Source: Shimia sp040225985
Lineage (GTDB): Bacteria > Pseudomonadota > Alphaproteobacteria > Rhodobacterales > Rhodobacteraceae
NCBI RefSeq assembly: GCF_040225985.1
Contig: NZ_JBBPEU010000008.1
Location: 124,001-188,000 of the forward strand
Direction: 5' to 3'
DNA length: 64,000 bases
The notes below the pieces were generated by a model. That model made no database searches. It saw only the letters and a program-made list of their open reading frames with translations, and was not told the origin of the DNA. Positions 44,410 to 54,800 of the stretch are shown in pieces. Every line of letters begins with the position of its first letter. The first letter of the stretch is position 1. A program made the translations under genes and the position numbers.

Positions 44410-45522
44410 TCAGGGCAGGGGGGCTGTCCGGTAGAGTTTGACCTTCAACCCGCCATGCGGCACCGGCGGGCCGGGCGGCAGAAAGGGCAGGCCCGTCGCG
44501 CGGGCCAGACTGGCCTCGGTCGTGACAATCCCCACGGACCAGCCGCTGAACGCCTCTTTCAGACGGTCGCCCAAGGTCGCATGCAGCGCATATAGCAGCT
44601 TCTTGTTGCCGATGCGGGTGCCATAGGGCGGGTTGACGATCACAATCCCGACCGGACCTTCGGGGCGGGTCAGTTCGCTGACGGGCTTGCGTTCGAACGT
44701 GGTGCAGGCATCGACGCCGGCGCGTTTGGCATTGGCAAGGCTGGCGGCAATGGCCCCGTCATTACGGTCGCTGCCAAAGTATTGCGTTTGGGACTTTGCG
44801 GCCGGAGGGGTGTTGCGCATTTCCTGCCAGTGATCGTCATTGAATGTCGGCAATAGCTCAAAGGCAAAGCTGCGGCTACGTCCGGGGAACAGCCCCATGG
44901 CGGTCTCTGCCGCCTCGATCACAAACGTGCCTGACCCGCACATCGGGTCCAACACGGGCTGTGTGCCGTCGAACCCCGCCTGCCGCAGAAACAGGCTTGC
45001 CAGCGTTTCGCGCATCGGGGCCTTGGCCACGGCTTCCTTGTGGCCGCGCTTGTGCAGGCTTTCGCCGGATGTGTCGACGCTGAACAGACAGTTGTTGTCC
45101 TCGATCCGCAGTTTGATCTGGATCGGCGCGTCGGCAGCGATCGGTGCGCCGAATTCTTCGAGCAGGGCGGTTTCCACCCGCTGCTTGGCGGCCCCGGCGT
45201 GATATATCTTGTTGCGCTTCGAGGTCGAGACCTCGACCCGCAGCGGCACGCCCTTGGGCAGCACCGCGCCCCAATCAAACTTGCGCGCACGTTTATCAAG
45301 CTGGGCGAGGTGAAACGCCCGGAACGCCCCGATCCGCGCCAGAACACGCGTGGCCCCGCGCAGCACAAGGTTCGCGCGCCAGACATCCGGCCAGGTGCCT
45401 TCGAAGGTCACGCCCCCCGGCACTTTGCGCGGGTCGGGAAAGCCGGCCTCGCGGGTTTCGGTCCAGAGTTCGGTTTCAAGCCCGGGCGGAGCCGTGAGGA
45501 AAATCTCGAAAGGGGTGTGCAT
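44410..45522 (-). CDS. THUMP-domain class I SAM-dependent RNA methyltransferase
   Basis: 370 residues from the ATG at 45522, with AGGGG at 8-nt spacing; an ATG two codons earlier is too close to that site. The N-terminal ferredoxin-like/THUMP part covers about 1-150 (FEIFLTAPPGLETELW). The methyltransferase domain has DPMCGSGTFVIEAA (SAM site) and IVNPPYGTRIG, the (N/D)PPY motif for base N-methylation. It belongs to the RlmL/RlmK-N-terminal type that makes m2G in 23S rRNA. Monocistronic, divergent from the HlyD-type adaptor gene. Confidence 0.9.
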   Translation of the reverse strand: MHTPFEIFLTAPPGLETELWTETREAGFPDPRKVPGGVTFEGTWPDVWRANLVLRGATRVLARIGAFRAFHLAQLDKRARKFDWGAVLPKGVPLRVEVSTSKRNKIYHAGAAKQRVETALLEEFGAPIAADAPIQIKLRIEDNNCLFSVDTSGESLHKRGHKEAVAKAPMRETLASLFLRQAGFDGTQPVLDPMCGSGTFVIEAAETAMGLFPGRSRSFAFELLPTFNDDHWQEMRNTPPAAKSQTQYFGSDRNDGAIAASLANAKRAGVDACTTFERKPVSELTRPEGPVGIVIVNPPYGTRIGNKKLLYALHATLGDRLKEAFSGWSVGIVTTEASLARATGLPFLPPGPPVPHGGLKVKLYRTAPLP

Positions 45523-45663
45523 GTCCATATCCCCTCTCTACGGAGTTTCCGCAGCCGGATCGACCCTGAAAACGTCCGCATCATCCGAACGGCGCGGGTG
45601 AATTTTTTCTCGCTACTTTTGTCGCCTCCGCTAAATTGGGGAACAGGCAAAGGGGAAAGGCAA

Positions 45664-46506
45664 ATGATGCGACATTGCGGACTGGTCAAAATGGTGATGA
45701 TCTTCTGTTTTGCATTTGCGGTGACGGGCGCAGGCAAGGCGTCTGCCGAAGAGGTGATCTCGCAACCGGGCGAACTAAACGGCACGGTGGTCGCGGCCCA
45801 TGCGTGGGAAGTGTCCTCGCCCATCAATGGCCGGATCGAGGAAATCCTGTTTTCCGAGGGCCAAAGCGTGGCCGAGGGGGATCTGCTGGTTCGCCTGGAT
45901 GACCGGCAGGCACGGGTCACACTGGCGCTGGCTGAGTCACGTTTGAAACTGGCAGAGGCGGTGCTGGTCGAACGTGACGAGGACCTTGCCCGCCACGAGG
46001 AGCTGATCGAACGCGAAGCGGTGTCTGTTGCGGCTTATGGGGACGCCGCGTTCGAACGCGAGATTGCCCAGCTTGAGAAAGAGGCGGCAGATCTTGAGGT
46101 GCAGATCGCCAAAGGGGTGCTGGATCTGCACCGGATCACGGCCAAGGCAGACGGGTTGATCTCGGCCCCGCGCCTGCACGAAGGCAGCAACTTCAGTGTT
46201 GAATTGTCCGGACCGATCGCGCAGGTCGTACAGCTCAACCCTGTGCATGTGCGGGTGGGGATATCTCTTGAAAAGGTGCTGACGCGCCTCAAGGAAGGCA
46301 ACTACACGTTGGACGAGGCTCGAAGCCTTGTATACGAAATCGTTCTGCCCGACGGATCTGCCTTTGCCGAACGCGGCTCTGCCGAGGCGGTGGGCTATGA
46401 TCTGGACCCCGAGACCGGTGAAGGCTCCATCCTGATATCTTTCCCAAACCCAGAGGGCCTTTTGCGCCCCGGAATGCCGGTGTCGCTGCGCGCGATCCAA
46501 CCCTAG
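45664..46506 (+). CDS. Orphan HlyD/RND-type periplasmic adaptor
   Basis: 280 residues; tandem ATGs at 45664 and 45667 follow GGGGAAAGG. A signal peptide (to about ASAEE) precedes a lipoyl half-motif (WEVSSPINGRIEEILFSEGQSVAEGDLLVRLDD), a coiled-coil hairpin (ALAESRLKLAEAVLVERDEDLARHEEL) and the second half (ITAKADGLISAPRLHEGSNFS). Shorter than most adaptors. No RND permease or ABC exporter is adjacent, so the partner is encoded elsewhere or it has another role. Confidence 0.85.
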   Translation: MMRHCGLVKMVMIFCFAFAVTGAGKASAEEVISQPGELNGTVVAAHAWEVSSPINGRIEEILFSEGQSVAEGDLLVRLDDRQARVTLALAESRLKLAEAVLVERDEDLARHEELIEREAVSVAAYGDAAFEREIAQLEKEAADLEVQIAKGVLDLHRITAKADGLISAPRLHEGSNFSVELSGPIAQVVQLNPVHVRVGISLEKVLTRLKEGNYTLDEARSLVYEIVLPDGSAFAERGSAEAVGYDLDPETGEGSILISFPNPEGLLRPGMPVSLRAIQP

Positions 46507-46673
46507 TTCCGGGCGCATTTGGCCCGCATTTCACATCCTTGCGTTGTCAATCGTTTTGAAATGGTGAAAAGTGAGCGCCACATCCCCTTTTTGGCTTTGC
46601 TGGCACGGGCCACAAGGGGCACAAGCCATACGCGAAAACGCGGGTGCCGGACGCAATAGGGAGTGACCACAGA

Positions 46674-47810
46674 ATGAAATTGAAATCCATTGCCCTGGCC
46701 GCTGCGATGGCCGCCATCGGATTTGGCGCGCAGGCCGAGGGGCTCAAGGTTGGCATGATCACCACGTTGTCCGGCGGCGGAGCCGGTCTGGGCATTGATG
46801 TGCGCGACGGCTTTATGCTGGCCATGAAGCAGGCGGGCCGCGATGATATCGAAGTCGTGATCGAAGACGATCAACGCAAACCCGACGTGGCTGTGCAACT
46901 GGCCGACAAAATGATCCAGTCGGAAAAGGTCGACGTGCTGACCGGCATCATCTGGTCGAACCTTGCAATGGCGGTGGTGCCTGCCGCGACCGCGCAGGGC
47001 AAATTCTACCTGTCGCCGAATGCAGGGCCGTCCGCGCTGGCCGGGAAACGCTGTCACCCCAACTATTTCAACGTCGCATGGCAGAATGACAACCTGCACG
47101 AGGCCGCCGGCGCCTATGCCAAGGAAGCGGGCTATAAAAACAGCTTTATTCTTGCCCCGAACTATCCCGCGGGCAAAGACGCGCTGACCGGATACAAGCG
47201 TACCTATGGCGGAGGCCTGGCGGGTGAGGTCTATACCAAGCTCGGGCAAACTGACTATGCCGCCGAAATCGCCCAGATCCGTGCCTCGGGCGCCGACAGC
47301 GTCTTCTTCTTCCTGCCGGGTGGCATGGGGATCGCCTTCCTGAAACAATATGCCGACAGCGGCGTGGACCTGCCGGTCGTGGGGCCGGCGTTCAGCTTTG
47401 ATCAGGGTATCCTGCAAGCCGTGGGCGAGGCCGCGATGGGTGTGATCAACACCAGCCAGTGGAACAAGGACATCGACAACGCCGCCAACAAGGCCTTTGT
47501 CGACAGTTTCCAGGCCGAATATGGCCGCCTGCCATCGCTCTATGCCTCGCAGGGGTTTGACACGGCGAACCTTCTCATTTCCGCCTCGGCCAAGGCCGAT
47601 GTGGCCGATCAGGATGCGTTCCGCGCCGCGCTTAAGGCGGCCGAGTTCGACTCGGTCCGGGGGGATTTCAAGTTCGGTCCGAACAACCACCCCATCCAGA
47701 ACATCTATGTGCGCGAAGTGATCAAGGAAGGCGAAGTCTACACCAACAAGATCATCGGCACCGCCCTGACCGATCATGCCGACGCCTATGCGGCCGAGTG
47801 CAAGATGTAA
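46674..47810 (+). CDS. Liv-type ABC transporter substrate-binding protein
   Basis: 378 residues from the ATG at 46674 with a signal peptide (MKLKSIALAAAMAAIGFGAQA). Type-1 periplasmic binding fold of the LivJ/LivK/HAAT class: VGMITTLSGGGAGLGIDVRDGFMLAMKQAG and VIEDDQRKPDVAVQLADKMIQ. It heads a five-gene transporter operon. Nearby indolepyruvate oxidoreductase and Lrp genes suggest an aromatic or related amino acid as substrate, but binding residues were not compared. Confidence 0.9.
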   Translation: MKLKSIALAAAMAAIGFGAQAEGLKVGMITTLSGGGAGLGIDVRDGFMLAMKQAGRDDIEVVIEDDQRKPDVAVQLADKMIQSEKVDVLTGIIWSNLAMAVVPAATAQGKFYLSPNAGPSALAGKRCHPNYFNVAWQNDNLHEAAGAYAKEAGYKNSFILAPNYPAGKDALTGYKRTYGGGLAGEVYTKLGQTDYAAEIAQIRASGADSVFFFLPGGMGIAFLKQYADSGVDLPVVGPAFSFDQGILQAVGEAAMGVINTSQWNKDIDNAANKAFVDSFQAEYGRLPSLYASQGFDTANLLISASAKADVADQDAFRAALKAAEFDSVRGDFKFGPNNHPIQNIYVREVIKEGEVYTNKIIGTALTDHADAYAAECKM

Positions 47811-47861
47811 GCGAAACCGCCCCTGCGCCCGACGCGGCGCGGGGGCAACCGGAACTTTCCC

Positions 47862-48779
47862 ATGCCAGCCTACCTGATTGTCGAGCAGCTTTTGAACGGG
47901 CTGCAATTCGGCGTGATGCTGTTTCTGTCCGCTGCGGGCCTCACGCTGATTTTCGGCGTGATGGGTCTGATCAACCTTGCCCACGGGTCGCTTTATATGA
48001 TCGGTGCATTCGCGGCAGCAGCTGTGGCCGGGGCGACGGGATCGTTCCTGCTGGCGTTGGCGGCCAGTCTGGCGGCGGCCGCGGCCGCGGGGGTGCTGGT
48101 CGAGGTGCTGGTGATCCGGCGGCTTTATGACCGCGACCATCTGGATCAGGTGCTGGCGACCTTTGCGCTCATCCTGATCTTTTCTGAAGGCACCCGCTGG
48201 ATCTTTGGATCGTTTCCCCTGTTTCTCGACATCCCGGCGGCGCTGTCGGGGCCGGTGACCCTGCCGGGCGGCATCCAGTATCCGCTGTATCGCCTGACGA
48301 TCATCGGCGTGGGGCTGGCCATTGCCGCAGGATTGTTCCTATTGATTGCCAGGACGCGCATCGGCATCCGCATCCGCGCGGGCGAAGCTGACCGCGATAT
48401 GATCGCCGCACTTGGCGTCGATATTTCAAAGCTTTACACGCTGGTCTTCGCGTTGGGCGCGGCGCTGGCAGGATTGTCCGGTGCCTTGGTCGGTGCGATC
48501 CAGTCGGTGCAGGTCGGCATGGGCGAACCGGTGCTGATCCTTGCCTTCGTGGTGATCGTGATCGGCGGCATCGGATCCATCAAGGGCGCGCTGGTCGGGT
48601 CGCTTCTGGTGGGGTTGACCGACACGTTCGGTCGCATCCTGCTGCCAGTCCTGTTCGGCACCTTCATGGACCCCGCCGCGGCCACCTCGGTCGGGGCGGC
48701 GCTGGCGTCGATGTCGATTTATGTGCTGATGGCGATCGTGCTGGTCCTGCGCCCCACCGGCCTTTACGGGAGGGCATGA
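47862..48779 (+). CDS. Liv-type ABC transporter permease (LivH family)
   Basis: 305 residues, about eight hydrophobic segments. The LivH N-terminal pattern LIVEQLLNGLQFGVMLFLSAAGLTLIFGVMGLINLAHGSLYMIG is clear, and the cytoplasmic coupling loop GEADRDMIAALGVDISKLY lies near 170-188. It lies 51 bp after the binding-protein gene; its stop overlaps the livM-type start by 4 nt. Confidence 0.93.
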   Translation: MPAYLIVEQLLNGLQFGVMLFLSAAGLTLIFGVMGLINLAHGSLYMIGAFAAAAVAGATGSFLLALAASLAAAAAAGVLVEVLVIRRLYDRDHLDQVLATFALILIFSEGTRWIFGSFPLFLDIPAALSGPVTLPGGIQYPLYRLTIIGVGLAIAAGLFLLIARTRIGIRIRAGEADRDMIAALGVDISKLYTLVFALGAALAGLSGALVGAIQSVQVGMGEPVLILAFVVIVIGGIGSIKGALVGSLLVGLTDTFGRILLPVLFGTFMDPAAATSVGAALASMSIYVLMAIVLVLRPTGLYGRA

Positions 48780-49765
48780 GCATGCGGCGTGAAACCCTTG
48801 TGAACATTGCGACTCTTGCAGTTTTGGCCGTGGTCCCCCTATGGGCCAATTCCGTGGGTGAAACCTATTGGGTGACACTTGCCACCAAGGTGGTGATCCT
48901 TGCCATCGCCGGTGTTGGTCTGAACCTCGCGCTGGGGCTTGGCGGGCTGGTCAGTTTTGGACATGCAGCCTTTTTCGGGCTTGGCGGCTATGCCATGGGT
49001 ATCCTTGCCTCGCACTTGCAGGACTATGTGCCGCTGATGGAATGGCCGATCCTGTTCGAAGGCAGCAACCAGATGCCCGTGATCTGGATTGTGGCCGTGA
49101 TTTCAGGGGCTTTGGCGGCGGTGTTGATTGGCGCGCTGTCGCTGCGCACGTCGGGTGTCTATTTCATCATGATCACGCTCGCCTTTGGGCAGATGCTCTA
49201 TTACTTCGCAATCAGTTGGCCCGCTTATGGGGGCGAAGACGGGCTGTCGATCTATGTCCGCAACGAATTCCCCGGTCTCAACACGCTGGTCCCGATCCAG
49301 TTCTACGGGCTGAGCTTTGCTGTGCTCTTGGTTGTACTGCTCCTTGTCTGGCGCATCAGCCTGTCATCCTTTGGTCTGGCGCTTGGCGCGGCGCGGCAGA
49401 ATGCGGAACGCCTTCAGGCAGTCGGGATTGATCCCTTCCGCATCCGCCTGACCGCCTTTGTCATCTCGGGGGCGATCACCGCGCTGGCGGGGGCGATGTA
49501 TGCCGATCTCAACCGCTTTGTAAGTCCCAATATGTTCAGTTGGCAGTTCAGCGGCGAGATCATGGTGTTCATCATCATCGGCGGGGTCGGGCGCCTGTTC
49601 GGCCCTGTCCTCGGGGCCATCCTGTTTATCCTGATGGAGCATGTCCTGGGCGGGCTGTCCGAGTTCTGGCACATCTATCTTGGCCTTGTGCTGTTGGGCG
49701 TCGTGCTGTTTGCGCGGGGGGGGCTGATGGGGCTTCTCGCTGGCCGCGAGGTGGCCCATGACTGA
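48776..49765 (+). CDS. Liv-type ABC transporter permease (LivM family)
   Basis: 329 residues; starts at 48776 (ATGA overlap), with an in-frame ATG two codons later. LivM pattern: GLNLALGLGGLVSFGHAAFFGLGGYAMG (about 48-75) and the coupling loop GAARQNAERLQAVGIDPFRIRL (about 203-224). Second permease of the importer. It overlaps the livG-type gene by 8 nt. Confidence 0.93.
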   Translation: MSMRRETLVNIATLAVLAVVPLWANSVGETYWVTLATKVVILAIAGVGLNLALGLGGLVSFGHAAFFGLGGYAMGILASHLQDYVPLMEWPILFEGSNQMPVIWIVAVISGALAAVLIGALSLRTSGVYFIMITLAFGQMLYYFAISWPAYGGEDGLSIYVRNEFPGLNTLVPIQFYGLSFAVLLVVLLLVWRISLSSFGLALGAARQNAERLQAVGIDPFRIRLTAFVISGAITALAGAMYADLNRFVSPNMFSWQFSGEIMVFIIIGGVGRLFGPVLGAILFILMEHVLGGLSEFWHIYLGLVLLGVVLFARGGLMGLLAGREVAHD

Positions 49766-50510
49766 GACCGTACTGGACATCCGCAACCTGTCCAAGGCCT
49801 ATGGCGCGCTTGAGGCGAACAAGGATATTTCGCTGGACCTGCGGGGCGGAGAAATCCACGGATTGATCGGGCCCAATGGCGCGGGCAAGTCCACCTTTAT
49901 CAAGCAGGTCTCGGGTGCCGAACACCCCGATCACGGCAGTGTGGCCCTGAATGGCGTGGACATCACAGCGCAAGATGCCGTGGCGCGGGCACGGATGGGG
50001 CTTGCCCGCACCTTCCAGATTTCCTCGCTCGCCATGGATTATACTGTTCTGCAAAACGTCCTTCTGGGGGCGGTCGGGCGTCGGGGGCGGGTGATGCGGT
50101 TCTTTTCTGCGATCCTGAAAGATACCGCCCAGCGCGACATGGCAATGCAGGCGTTGCAACGGGTCGGGCTGGCGGACGAGGCGCATGTGCAGACCGCCGC
50201 CTTGTCGCACGGGCAGCGCCGCCAGCTTGAGGTGGCAGTGGCGCTGACACTGGAGCCGAAGGTTTTTCTCATGGATGAACCGATGGCCGGCCTTGGCGCC
50301 GAGGGCTCGCAACGTCTGATCCGTGTGCTGGACGGGCTGCGCCACGAGGCGCCGATCTTGTTGGTGGAGCATGACATGGACGCCGTATTTGCGCTGGCAG
50401 ACCGGATCAGTGTGCTGGTCTATGGCCAGATCATTGCCACCGGAACGCCGGACGAGATCCGCCAGAACGCGGATGTGCGCACGGCCTATCTGGGGGACGA
50501 CGCGGCATGA
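49758..50510 (+). CDS. Liv-type ABC transporter ATP-binding protein (LivG family)
   Basis: 250 residues. Walker A GPNGAGKSTFIKQ, LivG-type ARTFQIS Q-loop, and a signature segment LSHGQRRQLEVAVAL in which the canonical SGG is SHG, common in LivG. Walker B is VFLMDEPMAGLG. It overlaps both neighbours (8 nt upstream, 4 nt downstream), so it is firmly within the operon. Confidence 0.93.
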   Translation: MTETVLDIRNLSKAYGALEANKDISLDLRGGEIHGLIGPNGAGKSTFIKQVSGAEHPDHGSVALNGVDITAQDAVARARMGLARTFQISSLAMDYTVLQNVLLGAVGRRGRVMRFFSAILKDTAQRDMAMQALQRVGLADEAHVQTAALSHGQRRQLEVAVALTLEPKVFLMDEPMAGLGAEGSQRLIRVLDGLRHEAPILLVEHDMDAVFALADRISVLVYGQIIATGTPDEIRQNADVRTAYLGDDAA

Positions 50511-51196
50511 GTCTTTTGCATCTCTCGGGCATTTCCGCCTTTTACGGGGCGTCGCAGGCGCTGTTCGATGTTTCTCTGGAGCTGGCCGAGGGAGAAGGTC
50601 TGGCGCTGATGGGGCGCAATGGCATGGGCAAATCGACCACGGTCAAGGTCATCTGCAGGATGCTGCCCCATGCCGGGGGCACGATCACCTTTGACGGGCG
50701 CGATATGGCGCGGGTGCCGTCCTACAGGGCGGCGCAGGCAGGGATCGGTCTGGTGCCCGAGGGCCGCCGGTGCTTCCCGAACCTGACCGTCTATGAAAAC
50801 CTGATTGCCTCCGCGCGTAGTGGGCATTGGGATTTCCGAACCGTGACACAGCTGTTCCCGCGCCTTGCCGAACGGCGCGATCAACTGGCCGCGTCCCTGT
50901 CGGGCGGGGAACAACAGATGCTGGCCATCGGGCGGGCGCTGATGACCAATCCGCGCCTGCTGATCCTGGATGAGGCCACCGAAGGGCTTGCACCGGTTGT
51001 GCGGCAGGAAATCTGGGCTGCGATCGGCACGCTGCGCCGTGAAAGCGGGCTGTCTATTCTGGTCGTGGACAAATCCCTGAAAGAACTGGCTACCGTGGCC
51101 GACCGCGCCGTGATCCTGGAAAAGGGGCGCACCGTCTGGGCCGACCGGTTCGACGCCTTGGATGAAAAGATCACGCACCGTTATCTCGGGGTGTGA
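50507..51196 (+). CDS. Liv-type ABC transporter ATP-binding protein (LivF family)
   Basis: 229 residues. Walker A GRNGMGKSTTVK (the Met variant typical of LivF), Q-loop GLVPEGRRCFPNLTVYENL, signature LSGGEQQMLAIGRAL and Walker B LLILDEATEGLAP. Last gene of the transporter operon, convergent with the Lrp-family gene 33 bp away. Confidence 0.93.
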   Translation: MSLLHLSGISAFYGASQALFDVSLELAEGEGLALMGRNGMGKSTTVKVICRMLPHAGGTITFDGRDMARVPSYRAAQAGIGLVPEGRRCFPNLTVYENLIASARSGHWDFRTVTQLFPRLAERRDQLAASLSGGEQQMLAIGRALMTNPRLLILDEATEGLAPVVRQEIWAAIGTLRRESGLSILVVDKSLKELATVADRAVILEKGRTVWADRFDALDEKITHRYLGV

Positions 51197-51229
51197 GCGC
51201 AGGCGGCGGTCCTTGCCCTCACCCGACAG

Positions 51230-51688
51230 TCACGGCAGGATGGCGGCGTCTTTCTTGATGGCGCGCAGGATCACGTTGGTCTGCGCGCTTTCAACCGCCT
51301 CCATGCGGAACAGGAAGTTTTCCAGGAAGTCATTATAGGCTTTGAGATCAGCGCAGATAACCCGCATGTGGTAATCGGCCTGACCAGTGGTGGCATAGCA
51401 TTCCAGAACTTCTCGCCGCGTTTGGATCGCGCGCACGAATTCGTCCAGCTTTTCCGACTTGTGCCGTGTCAGTTGCACATGCACCACGGCCTGAAACCCC
51501 AGCCCCGCAACCTCGGGGTCCAGAACCGCGCCATAGCGCGCGATCAGTCCTGCGTCTTCAAAGGCCCGCACCCGCCGCCACAGCGCCGAGGCCGACATAC
51601 CGACCTGGTCGGCAAGATCTGCGTTGGAAATGCGCGAATCCGCTTGCAAGACTTCGAGGATTTTTCGGTCGCGGTCGTCAAGATGCAT
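51230..51688 (-). CDS. Lrp/AsnC-family transcriptional regulator
   Basis: 152 residues. N-terminal HTH (LDDRDRKILEVLQADSRISNADLADQVGMSASALWRRVRAFEDAGLI), then the RAM ligand-binding domain (LGFQAVVHVQLTRH, CYATTGQADYHMRVI). Lrp-type regulators respond to amino acids. It is divergent from the indolepyruvate oxidoreductase gene (134-bp gap), the most likely target, and sits beside the Liv-type importer. Confidence 0.92.
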   Translation of the reverse strand: MHLDDRDRKILEVLQADSRISNADLADQVGMSASALWRRVRAFEDAGLIARYGAVLDPEVAGLGFQAVVHVQLTRHKSEKLDEFVRAIQTRREVLECYATTGQADYHMRVICADLKAYNDFLENFLFRMEAVESAQTNVILRAIKKDAAILP

Positions 51689-51822
51689 GAATTGAAATGT
51701 CTACCTAGTGGCTGTTTTCGAACAAATTACCCGAGTATCAAGAGGAATTCCATAAAATATGGTCACATCTTTCAGACTTATGGAAGCACTATTGCCCTTC
51801 AACGCGAACAGGACCTGCCAGC

Positions 51823-54800
51823 ATGACCAAAGCCAGCCACGATTTCCAGACCTACCAGCTCAACGACCGCTACACCCGAGGTGAGGGACGCGTGTTCCTG
51901 ACCGGCACGCAGGCATTGGTCCGTGTCATGCTGGATCAGGCCCGGCGCGACAGGCGCGCGGGGCTGAACACGGGCGGCTTTGTCTCGGGCTATCGCGGCT
52001 CGCCGCTGGGCGCGCTGGACCTGGAACTCTGGCGGGCCCGCAACGAGACCGAGGCGCAGAAGATCACCTTCATGCCGGCGGTGAACGAAGACCTTGGCGC
52101 GACGGCGGTACTTGGGGCGCAGCAGGCCAGCCTTGATCCCCATTGCGAGGTCGAGGGCGTGTTTTCCATGTGGTACGGCAAGGGGCCGGGTGTGGACCGG
52201 TCGGGCGACGCGCTCAAACATGGCAACGCCTATGGCAGTGCGCCCAAGGGCGGTGTGCTGGTGGTGGCCGGTGACGATCACGGCTGTGTTTCGTCGTCGA
52301 TGCCGCATCAGTCGGACGTGGCCTTCATGTCATGGTTCATGCCAACGCTGAACCCTGCCTCGGTTGGCGAATATCTTGAATTCGGAGAATACGGTTTCGC
52401 GCTGTCGCGGTTCAGCGGCACTTGGGTCGGGTTCAAGGCGATCTCGGAAACGGTTGAATCCGGCCAGTCGGTGGAGCTGCCCAAGGATCGGTCCTTTGTG
52501 CAGCCTGATTTCAAGGGGCCGGCGGGCGGGCTGCATGTGCGCAGCGCCGACCTGCCCAGCCCCGAGATCGAGACCCGCATCGCGCACAAGCTGCGCGCGG
52601 TCGAAGCGTTTGTCGAGGCCAACCCGATCGACAAGCGCATCTATGATGTGGCGGACGCCACATTCGGCATTGTCACCACCGGCAAGGGCCATCTTGACCT
52701 GATGGAGGCGCTGCGCCTGTTGGGGCTGGACGAGGCCAAGTGCCGTGCGCTTGGGATCGACATTTACAAGGTCGGCATGGTCTGGCCACTGGCGCGTCGA
52801 GATGCGTTGGACTTCGTGCGCGGCAAACAAGAGGTGCTGGTCGTCGAGGAAAAACGTGGCATCATAGAAAGCCAGTTCAAGGAATATTTCTATGACTGGC
52901 CGGGCGCCAAACCCCAGAAAATGGTAGGCAAGCACCGCGCGGCAGGTGACCCTTTGCTGCCTTGGACCGGCGAGTTGAGTCCGCTGGCGCTGGTGCCTGT
53001 GGTGGCCGAACGTCTGGACGCGTTCTTCCCCGAAGAAAACCTGCTCGAGAAGGCCCGTGCCCTGACGGCGGAACCGCCGGTTCTGTTGCAGGTCGAGGGC
53101 GCGACCCGCACGCCCTATTTCTGCTCGGGTTGTCCGCATAATACCTCGACCAAGGTGCCCGAAGGCTCCAAGGCGGCCAGCGGCATCGGCTGTCACGTGA
53201 TGGCAAGCTGGATGGACCGCGAAACCGTGGGCTATGCCCAGATGGGCGGCGAAGGCGTGCCATGGGTGGTGGCATCGAAATACAACGGCAACAAGCACAT
53301 CTTCCAGAACCTGGGCGAAGGGACCTGGTATCATTCCGGCTCGCTCGCCATTCGGCAGGCGGTCGCGGCGGGCACCAATATCACCTACAAGATCCTTTAC
53401 AACGATGCCGTCGCCATGACCGGCGGGCAACCTGTGGATGGCCCCGTCAGCGTGTCGGGCATTGCCCAGACCTGCCGCGCCGAAGGGGTGCAGCGGATTG
53501 CGCTGGTATCCGACGACATCTCGAAATTCGATAAGGCCGACTTCCCAGAAGGAACCACGTTCCACCCGCGCGAGACCATGGACGCGGTGCAACGCGAACT
53601 GCGCGAGATCAAGGGCGTCACCGTTCTGATCTATGAACAGACCTGTGCCACCGAAAAGCGCCGTCGCCGCAAAAGGGGCAAGATGGAAGACCCGAACCGG
53701 TTCGCGGTTATCAACCCGCTGGTCTGCGAGGGCTGCGGGGATTGTTCGGTCGAGAGCAACTGCCTGAGTATCGAACCGCTGGAAACCGAGTTCGGACGCA
53801 AGCGCAAGGTCAACCTGTCCAACTGCAACAAGGATTTTTCCTGTCTCAACGGGTTCTGCCCCAGTTTCGTAACCGTCGAGGGCGCGACCCGCAAACGCAA
53901 ACAGGCGGCCGACCTTGATCTGGCCGGCCTGCTGGCCGATGCCCCCGACCCCGTTTTGCCACCACTCACCAAGCCGTTCGATCTGCTTGTGACCGGGGTC
54001 GGGGGCACCGGTGTTGTGACCGTCGGCGCGCTGATCACCATGGCGGCCCATCTGGAAGGCAAGGGCGCGAGCGTGCTGGATTTCACCGGCTTTGCCCAGA
54101 AATTCGGCACGGTGCTCAGCTATATCCGGTTGGGGGCGGCCCCGTCAGACATTCATCAGGTGCGCATCGACAAGGGCGCGGCAGATGCGGTGGTAGGCTG
54201 TGATATCGTGGTGTCCTCGGCCCCCAAGGCGTCGGTGCATTACCGCAAGGGCACGCGCGTGGTGCTGAACCGCGCCGAGATGCCAACCGGCGATCTTGTC
54301 CTGCGCCGCGACGCCGAACTGAAGGTGAACGCACGTGAACAGGTCATTCGCGCAGCTGTGGGGGCGGACAATGTCGATGGGTTCGACGCGAACCTGCTGG
54401 CTGAGGACCTGCTGGGCGATGCGGTTTTCGCCAACGTGATGATGTTGGGATATGCGTGGCAAAAGGGGCTGGTGCCGGTCAGCGAAATGGCATTGAAACA
54501 GGCGATCCTGCTGAATGGCGTCGCGATCGAGGCCAACGGGCGCGCTTTTGATCTGGGGCGGTTGATGGCGGCTTTCCCTGATCGCGTGCCGGGGATGCAA
54601 GAGGCTGAGAGTCCCAAGGACAGTTATGAATCCCTTCGCAATCAGCGCGCCGCGTTCCTGCGCGACTATCAGAATGCCGCCTATGCGGACCGGTATCGCG
54701 CGCGTCTGGATGCGTTCGTGGCGGCCCTGCCCGAAAACCTGCGCGAAATCGCGGGGCAGGCGGCGGCGAAATCCCTGTTCAAACTGATGGCCTACAAGGA

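Noticed and set aside
46503..48140. 545-codon open frame antisense to the binding protein and LivH-type genes
   Set aside because: It spans two genuine genes and their gap; the translation has no family features.
52330..54051. 573-codon open frame antisense to the indolepyruvate oxidoreductase gene
   Set aside because: It lies wholly opposite a well-supported gene; its sequence is His/Arg-rich shadow coding typical of high-GC DNA.
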